From: Nilaparvata lugens
Lineage: Eukaryota > Arthropoda > Insecta > Hemiptera > Delphacidae
Reading direction: 5' to 3'
Length of the DNA stretch: 64,000 nucleotides
NCBI RefSeq assembly: GCF_014356525.2
Contig: NC_052511.1
Span: 27,611,097-27,675,096 of the forward strand
The notes beneath the pieces were generated by a model. That model searched no databases and was not told the DNA's origin. It worked only from the letters and a program-made list of their open reading frames with translations. A program made the translations under genes and the position numbers. Positions 23,101-32,100 of the stretch are shown here, piece after piece (within the stretch, counting starts at the first letter, position 1; every line of letters starts with the position of its first letter).

Positions 23101-26100
23101 CAGGTTCCGTCACAGCTATCATCATAGTCAGTTCAAAGAATTAAAATGTGTGACAAAAGCAAGAATGGGGAAGTCCAGTCGTTCACCTGCCTGGTCTACA
23201 ATAATGACAAGTTCTTGGAATTCAAGTAACTTGCATTCAATTTCCGACATGTGTTTCACCCTCTATTAACTGTCTACCACCCTATCTTCTTCCTACCTGA
23301 ATTGCCATTATTTTTAGTCTATTGACCTTTCTGCTGAAACTAAACAATTCCTTGGGAATAACCGTCTGCTTCCAATACACACTTAACCTTGTATGTTGAA
23401 GTCAAGAGAAAACTTTGTTGTTGAGAGGTCCGAAATTCTTTACATAGAGGTAAATAAGCATCTAAAACTCAGAAATGTCATGGGACCAGGTAAAAATTCG
23501 TTGTGTAGAGGATTTCGTTAAGTGGAGGTTTGTTATAGAGAGGTTCGACTAAATTAAAATTTATTTTTGCGACCCTGAATAAAACTTGCAAATGATGATT
23601 ACAAATCCTTATGAATATTTTTGATATTTTTTTCTTCCTTGGATGTCTGATGCAAAATATAGTAAATACAGTATTTAGGATTTTTCCATTCATATAGCCT
23701 CTTTCAATAATGCATAAAATTGCTGATTCGGAATTTTTCACTTACCATCGCTATTCTGCCACAATTTATGATGATCTTGGAAAAGAGTATTTGCTATTTG
23801 ATGATAATGATGCAAAACACCATACTGAAATTATGTGCTAAATTCTATATTCATTCTTCTAATTCATTCTATTGTTGTATTCTATTTCTATTGTGAGCTA
23901 GCTTTCTTATATTGTATGTTTTACGTTGAAACCACAGCTCAAGTTGAATTAATTAGGGTTTCCACGTTGACTCAAATTTCATCAGCAGCATGTGATGTCC
24001 TTCACTTCACCAACTTTTTTCATTGTTCAACCAATGATGCTGTATAGTATTTGCTACTTCTGATACGCAGTGATATAAAATTACCAGACTGAGGTTGCAA
24101 TAAAACTAGTTGGCATGCATTTGATAACTTTTTAAGGGCCGTACTGTATTTCGTTGGTTGATACCGTTTGCTAAGACTATTAGGATTTCAGAATCCCAGA
24201 ATTTTTTTTGAAATAATTGACTGCATGTCGTGTTAAATATATTAAAAAAGTGTGTCCCAGAATATGTTGTGAAATATTGACATCAATGAGATTTAAATTT
24301 TCAATTTACAATTTCTTGTTAACTCTTCAAAATGAAACTTTTCTTCGCAAATGATGATATCACATCCGTTTGAAACTTTGTGATATTTTTTCTTCCTTGG
24401 ATGTCTGATACGGAGAAGAATTTTGATTTTATTAGACTGCTTTTTTTCAATGTAAACTTGTTTAATTCACTACACTTAATTACAAGATTTTCAAATTCAT
24501 TTGGAATGCTGTTACATTCGTGTTGATTATTCGAGTGTTTGCAAAGCCATTACTGTACTTTCCAAAAAAAATTAAGGTACCCCAATTTCAAGTTTTCTAT
24601 ACGTTTCAAGGTCCCCTGAGTCCAAAACATGATTTTTGGGTATTGGTCTGTGTGTGTGTATGTGTGTGTGTGTGTATGTGTGTGTGTGTATGTCTGTGAA
24701 CACGATAACTCCATTCCTAATTAACCGATCGACTTGAAATTTTAAACTTAAGGTCCCTATACCATGAGGACCCGACAATTAGAAATTCAATAAAATTCAA
24801 TTCAAGATGGCGGAAAAAATGGCGGATAATTACTAAAAAACCATGTTTTTCACGTTTTTCTCGAAAATGGCTCTAACGATTTTCTTCAAATTCATATCAT
24901 GGATAGCTATTTATGAGCCCTATCAACTAGCATAAGTCTCATTTCTAGGAAAATTTCAGGAGCTCCGTAATATTCTTGAAAAATGGCAGAAAATGACTAA
25001 AAAACCATGTTTTTCACGGTTTTCTCGAAAACGGCTCCAACGATTTTCTTCAAATTTATACCATGGATAGCTATTTTTAAGCCCTATCAACTGGCATAAG
25101 TTTCATTTCTGGGAAAATTTCAGGAGCTCCTTAATATTCTTGAGAAAAATGGCGGATAATGACTAAAAATCCATGTTTTTCACCGTTTTCTCGAAAACTG
25201 CTCTAACGATTTACTTCAAATTCATACCATGGATTTATTCATATCATTTCATAAGCACTATCAACTGGCATGAGTCTCATTTCTGGGAAAATTCCATGAG
25301 CTCCGTAATATTCTTGAGAAAAATGGCGGATAATGACCAAAAACCAGGTTTTTCACGGTTTTCTCGAAAACGGCTCTAACGATTTTCTTCAAATTCAAGC
25401 CATGGGTAGCTATTCATAAGTCCTATGAAATGACATGAGTTTTTTCCTTGGAAAATTGCAGGAGCTCCGTAATATTCTTGAGAAAAATGGCGGATAATTA
25501 CTAAAAAACCATGTTTTTCACGATTTTTTTCAAAATAACTTGACCGATTTTTTTCAAATTCATACTCTGTATAGTTATTTATCAGCTCTATTAACAGGCA
25601 TGAGTCTCCTTTCTGGGAAACTAATGGGGGGTCCACCCCATCCTTGAGAAATGGACTTTGTAACCTCCTTCTCGTGCATGAGGTAGGTAGGTAGAGCAGT
25701 TCATAAAAAGAACACATAGTCGAGATATTTCATCTGTAGAACAGCTGTTTTGACAACTTTAAAAAAATGACGACTAAAAACATCATTGAATTTCACAATT
25801 TACACAAAGGAAAAAGTACTCTGAAAACAATTATATATACACATATACAAAAGTCTGATCGTAGTTTCGAATATGAGCAAGGAAAGTTGTGTGAGTGTAC
25901 CACACCAGATTTTAATATATATACATATATATTATGGTGACATGAATAGAATAGAATGACTGCCTTTATTTTTCTTAGAAAGCGAAGTTAGGGCGCAGTC
26001 GACCCTCTCTTACACTCAACTCTCTATCAAGTATTATAACAATACGAAAAAAATAAATACAAATAATATGATTAAAAACAAACAATAGTTAAGTTATCTA

Positions 26101-29100
26101 CTTATTTAAAATAATAAAATATTTTAAATTATTGAAAAGAAGAGAAAAAAATGACATTGAAAATAATACATAACAATGCTGAATGATAGTATTTTCTGAT
26201 ACTTCATCACTTTAGTAAAAAATAAGACACTACAGAATACAATACAGTAGGCCTACATAGCAACTGAAGTGTTTGCTATACATTTCATTTCCTACTTATT
26301 ATCACTATGTAAATTTCGAAGTGGATAAGTAAATTACATTATGATTTATTTAAATAGTAAAATAGAATCTTCCTTCAATCAACAAACAACGTCACAAACA
26401 ACGCTCCTTCAATCCACGTGCCATACATATATAAATATATAATTTACATATGTTAATAATGTGGTGACATCATTTGAAGTCAGCTTTAAACGTTTCTCCT
26501 GTGGAGAAAAAATGATGACTTTAGTAGACTGTTTAGTGGATCCTAGACATTCAGATTCAAATCTATACATAACAATTGATTCCCCTTTTCATCCAGGATA
26601 TTTGTGGTTTCTTAAAATTTCGATTTATTGACCGAGCGAAATGAGTTCTAAGATTCAAGTCAACGGCTTTGCATTTCTCTTTATGTTTATATGTTCCGCA
26701 ATTACGGCGAAACGCAGCAATAGATTACCATGAAATTTGACAGGTATATTTCTTTTTAAATTGTGCCTCGACGTATATACAAGGTTTTTTGAAAATTTTG
26801 CATTTTAAGGTTAATACAATAGGTAAATCTCCTTCGAACGCCAATATTACAGTAAAAATCAGAATAGAATCATCCATAATAATTCAGCTGTTGAGTGGAT
26901 TTTTAATTGCATGCAATAACGCATGCAATTAATATATCAATGTAACTTAGTAAAAATCAGCTGTCGTGTTGACTATTCATTGCATGCAATGACGCATGCA
27001 ATTAATAACGGAAAGAAAACATAGTATTTTCTCTCGACCTTTATCTGCTTTCAACTCGGTCTGACCTGTTGCCAGTAAGTTGAAGGAGATTAGATTTTGA
27101 TGTTAGCATATTTTTGATACACTAACCCCAACAGCCATTAGCCGTTTTCACACCGACATCTTGCCGACACAACATACAAACAGGATTTACTCTTATGGAC
27201 AGTATGAGACGAGGCTGTGTTTTATAACTGCGCGAGGTCTACTGTTCATAGAACTACTAGTCCATGATTAAAATGTTGTTTTACCAAAATCATCAAATAT
27301 TTAATAATTCGATACAATGATACATGTACAAATGTGAAGCTGACTTGCACCGAGGTAGAATCAATTTAATCTTAAATAATTTGAAATATATTTCAAGTTG
27401 TTAGGCTTCATTAATTCATTGAACACCTATTTTATCATTATGTGTTACCAGAACCTATTAGAATTATGTAGATTGCCTTTAATGAATAAATTGAGTTCCA
27501 TGTAAATGTATTATTTCCACCAAACTCCAAAATAACTATTTCAATGTGACTTTTAATTGTTCAGTCAATATAAAATAATTTTGATTCTGCAGTAACTTAT
27601 ACATAAGTCATATCAATGTAAGAAAGAACAGATTATATACTTCTAGATGAATGTAACAATATTGGAAAGATGTTATCCAACGGTATTTGAATACACCCCT
27701 GACTGTTACTGTATGGGAGTACCACCAGTAATTTATAAGTTTTCAATTCGTCAAAAGAGTGGTTATAGATAAAATAGTGTACTCAACGGTTATAATCTTC
27801 TCCTATCTATATTTTTTCTCCTTATTATTGTTCATCTTCTTCCTGCCGCCAAAGTGCAGTACTTTATACCTGGCAATAGAATTTTTAGAAATAGAAGCAT
27901 TTGGTTAACTTTGGTTTTACGCTTCAGTGAACATACGGTAGTCTATGAGCAGGGTAGTTCTACCTGGACACCACCGATGACAAATTGACCGGGCTTTCCA
28001 GAAGTACCTAACGGGAAACATTTGCTTTGTTTCATGGAAGCAAGGCATTGTAATACTGAATGAGTATTTATAGTTCTATAAAGCAAGGCCTTTTGGTTCT
28101 AATACCCGAGACGTCAGTCTGCAGATTGTTGTTATGGAATGCAGAAAACTTCTTTCACCAACCTTAGACAATAAATGCTGTTTCAAAAGATTGAAAAGAT
28201 AGCATGCCGCTTCCAAAATCTATGGATATGGTTTATGTACTATATATATATATATATATATATATCTGTGAGTGTAGCGTAAGGGACACACTATTATTCC
28301 TCACCCACCATATAGCATATAATATATCGAACTCTGTCACTCCCACTCAACCACATCACTCTCTTACACATACCCTTTCCTTCGGGCTCACTCTCTCTCA
28401 CTCTCTCTCTCTCTCTCACATGATAATGAATTAAAACGCAGATTTCTGTCTTTGACACTAATATCATGCTTTAGTTAGATCAATAATGTTTCAATTGCCA
28501 TCTGAATTTATGATGATCTTGGAAAAGAGTATTTGCTATTTGATGTTAATGATGCAAAACACCATCCTGAAATTATATGCAAATTGTTAACGTTTTGAAA
28601 CTCGTCATTTGTCAACTATTGTATCACGGCAGTAAATAAATGAATATGGTACATATAACATATCGCAAACGTAGATAGGGTACCTATTAGGCCAATATTA
28701 ATATGTAAATTTGAAAATTCATGCTGTTTGGGAAAAAACATGTTTTTTTGATATCTATAGAAAATAATAAGTAAGTAAACTCACCAATTTATTTTCAGAA
28801 AGCTTGATTTTTGTACTTTTAGTGGAGTTTAATCAAAGTACATACTCTGTAGCAATATTTTTCAACTCTTTACACTACAGATGGAACGCAAAATACGGTT
28901 ATTTTGTCAATAACTTCACTATAAATATCAACTTCCCTATTTTTTAATGTTTCAAATAGTGAGTAATTTTCGGTTCAATTTTGCATTTGAATAAAAAATC
29001 ATGTTTTATAAACGACTCACATCTATTCAAACAGTCAGACATGTCTTGGTATACTATTTTCCAGTTTTAATCCTTGCCTGATAATTTTGAAAGCCTCTAG

Positions 29101-32100
29101 AACTTCTTGATCTGACGGATTCTTCTCCTCAGGTTCCGTCACAGCTATCATCATAGTCAGTTCAAAGAATTAAAATGTGTGACAAAAGCAAGAATGGGGA
29201 AGTCCAGTCGTTCACCTGCCTGGTCTACAATAATGACAAGTTCTTGGAATTCAAGTAACTTGCATTCAATTTCCGACATGTGTTTCACCCTCTATTAACT
29301 GTCTACCACCCTATCTTCTTCCTACCTGAATTGCCATTATTTTTAGTCTATTGACCTTTCTGCTGAAACTAAACAATTCCTTGGGAATAACCGTCTGCTT
29401 CCAATACACACTTAACCTTGTATGTTGAAGTCAAGAGAAAACTTTGTTGTTGAGAGGTCCGAAATTCTTTACATAGAGGTAAATAAGCATCTAAAACTCA
29501 GAAATGTCATGGGACCAGGTAAAAATTCGTTGTGTAGAGGATTTCGTTAAGTGGAGGTTTGTTATAGAGAGGTTCGACTAAATTAAAATTTATTTTTGCG
29601 ACCCTGAATAAAACTTGCAAATGATGATTACAAATCCTTATGAATATTTTTGATATTTTTTTCTTCCTTGGATGTCTGATGCAAAATATAGTAAATACAG
29701 TATTTAGGATTTTTCCATTCATATAGCCTCTTTCAATAATGCATAAAATTGCTGATTCGGAATTTTTCACTTACCATCGCTATTCTGCCACAATTTATGA
29801 TGATCTTGGAAAAGAGTATTTGCTATTTGATGATAATGATGCAAAACACCATACTGAAATTATGTGCTAAATTCTATATTCATTCTTCTAATTCATTCTA
29901 TTGTTGTATTCTATTTCTATTGTGAGCTAGCTTTCTTATATTGTATGTTTTACGTTGAAACCACAGCTCAAGTTGAATTAATTAGGGTTTCCACGTTGAC
30001 TCAAATTTCATCAGCAGCATGTGATGTCCTTCACTTCACCAACTTTTTTCATTGTTTTTATTTAAAACAACCAATGATGTTTCTTTGTGAGTATTTGCTA
30101 CTCTTGATATCCAATGATGTGAACTACTCCACTGAGGTTGTTCTCATTCTCTGATAATCATATTTCATGATTATTCAAGCATTCGGCTGGTAATTTCAGA
30201 TTAATAGTTGTTGCAACTGAGAGTTGAACTAGCTAATATATCCATTCAAGTCAACCAATGATGCTTTTAGTGAGTATTTGCTACTCTTGATAGCCAATGA
30301 TGTTAACTACTTTACTGAGGTTGACATAAAACTATTATTCTTTAGCGATGTGTTTAGAATCCTATAATAGGTGACAATCTGTAGGTTCTGGGGTTTGAAG
30401 TTGAATTCAACTTTGTTGAATCCATTCCAATACCTAACCAATGATGGATGCTTTCTTGTGAGTATTTGCTACTCTTGATATTTTATGATGTAAACTACTC
30501 CACTGAGGTTTATTATTCTTTTAGTAACAGGTAACCCATGCTTTGCATATGGAAAATTTGGTGTTGTAAAATAATGCAAATAATAAACTCCTTTTATCCA
30601 GGGAACATAAAAAATAAAATGATTATTTATTATTTTGTTCCAAATTATGTGGATGATCATAATAAAAGTTGAAAATTCCCAGAAAAACAAATAGTCTGAT
30701 AGGTCTTGAACCCCCACAACCTTTGATTTATGAACCACACGCTCTAACAATCAAGTTACGGATTTACTTGTAATATGCCTTGTTTAGCTAGGCTTTATAG
30801 TTGCGTAAACTTTAAATCACAAAATCAATAAATTTGTTTTTATAATTAAATTAGGATTAATTTATTAATAAGAATGAAAATAGACCTATGACCATGCTCG
30901 GTAAATTCAAAATCTTTATGTAAAATTGCAAGTGAATTATTATTATTATTATTTCATCCACTTACCACCTGTAAAAGGGGTATAAGTATATGTCAATTTG
31001 TCATTAATCAAACAGTAACATGTTTTCTATCTTCTCAAATCCCTCCATCTTGAGGTTTGTAAAAATCTTTGTATTCCTCCACTGAGTAGGCACATATGGA
31101 TAGCAGCTCTTTTTTCAATAAAAATCTGAAAGCTTTACCTGACTTTTCTTTTATGTGAGATGGCAATAAGGTGTACATCCGGATACCTGAACTCCTTACC
31201 CTTCGCTCATACATAGTACTACGGTGTGCATCATCTCTCAAATTATTCCTGTATCTAGTCGAATATTGGTGAAATGTTTCTCCTGTATTAAATTCATTTA
31301 TGTGTTTTTTTAAAAAGCAGATTGTTTCCAGAATATATAGGCTAGGAAGTGGGAGAATTCCAAGTTTTTTGAAATAGGGCCTACAACTAGTTCGGATTGA
31401 CTCCCCTATCATCGCCCTCAATGCCCACTTCTGAAGTCTAAACACCTCCACTACACTGCTAGAATTACCCCAAAAAATAATTCCATAGTTTAGGAGGGAG
31501 TGAAACAGGGCGAAATACACACTTTCTAGAGCCATCGAATCCAGAGAAGCCTTCAGGTTTCTGAGAATAAAAATTGCTGAGTTAAGTTTGGCTTTCAGGC
31601 ATTCCAGATGTGGTTTCCATGAAAGATCAGAGTCAATCACCACTCCAAGAACTCTTATACTACTTACAGAATCTAGGCTATATTATTGCCTTCAATTTCC
31701 AAGCTACCCCCCTACTGAATCAGTTCAGACGTGATGATGCGGCATCATTCTTGAATTTTCTATCCCGTACATGTGTAAGACGATTCTTCCCTTTATTATA
31801 TTATAGATTAGATTCTTTATTGATTATAGATTCTTTATTCTATATTAGATAGATTCTTTATTTCCGGGTAAAATTTGTTAATTGAATTGTAATAGATCAT
31901 TATTTCGTTTCAAACTTTTCATCCTCAAATATAACCAATCCATGGATAGTACAACCAATGATGCATTTTGTGAGTATTTGCTACTCTTGATGTCTAATGA
32001 TGTTAATTGCTCCACTGAGGTTGAATTTACCGAAACATATTTTGTATTTTAACATTTTCTTCAGCTGAATTTTATTCAATGTACATTTGATTGATTGCAA

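Larger units (their letters stand above)
22472..24027 (+). repeat. Segmental duplication 2, copy 1
   Basis: Sequence 22472-24027 is repeated at 28501-30056 with no differences that I could see by eye. It carries two U24-like units and one U14-like unit. After 24027 the copies differ, but both enter a U76-like snoRNA. Confidence 0.93.
28501..30056 (+). repeat. Segmental duplication 2, copy 2
   Basis: Second copy of 22472-24027, offset 6029 bases. Confidence 0.93.

Noticed and set aside
24572..24778. Minus-strand ORF with a His/Thr-rich run
   Set aside because: Made by the GT microsatellite of repeat family A; same pattern in copy 1.
25376..25717. 113-codon minus-strand ORF
   Set aside because: Lies within the tandem array of repeat family A; shadow of repeated sequence.
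28204..28434. 76-codon ORF
   Set aside because: It reads through a (TA)n and a (CT)n microsatellite; composition alone explains it.
22472..30056. CRISPR-like array of spaced repeats
   Set aside because: The evenly spaced similar units are C/D snoRNAs with boxes and stems in an animal intron, not CRISPR repeats.
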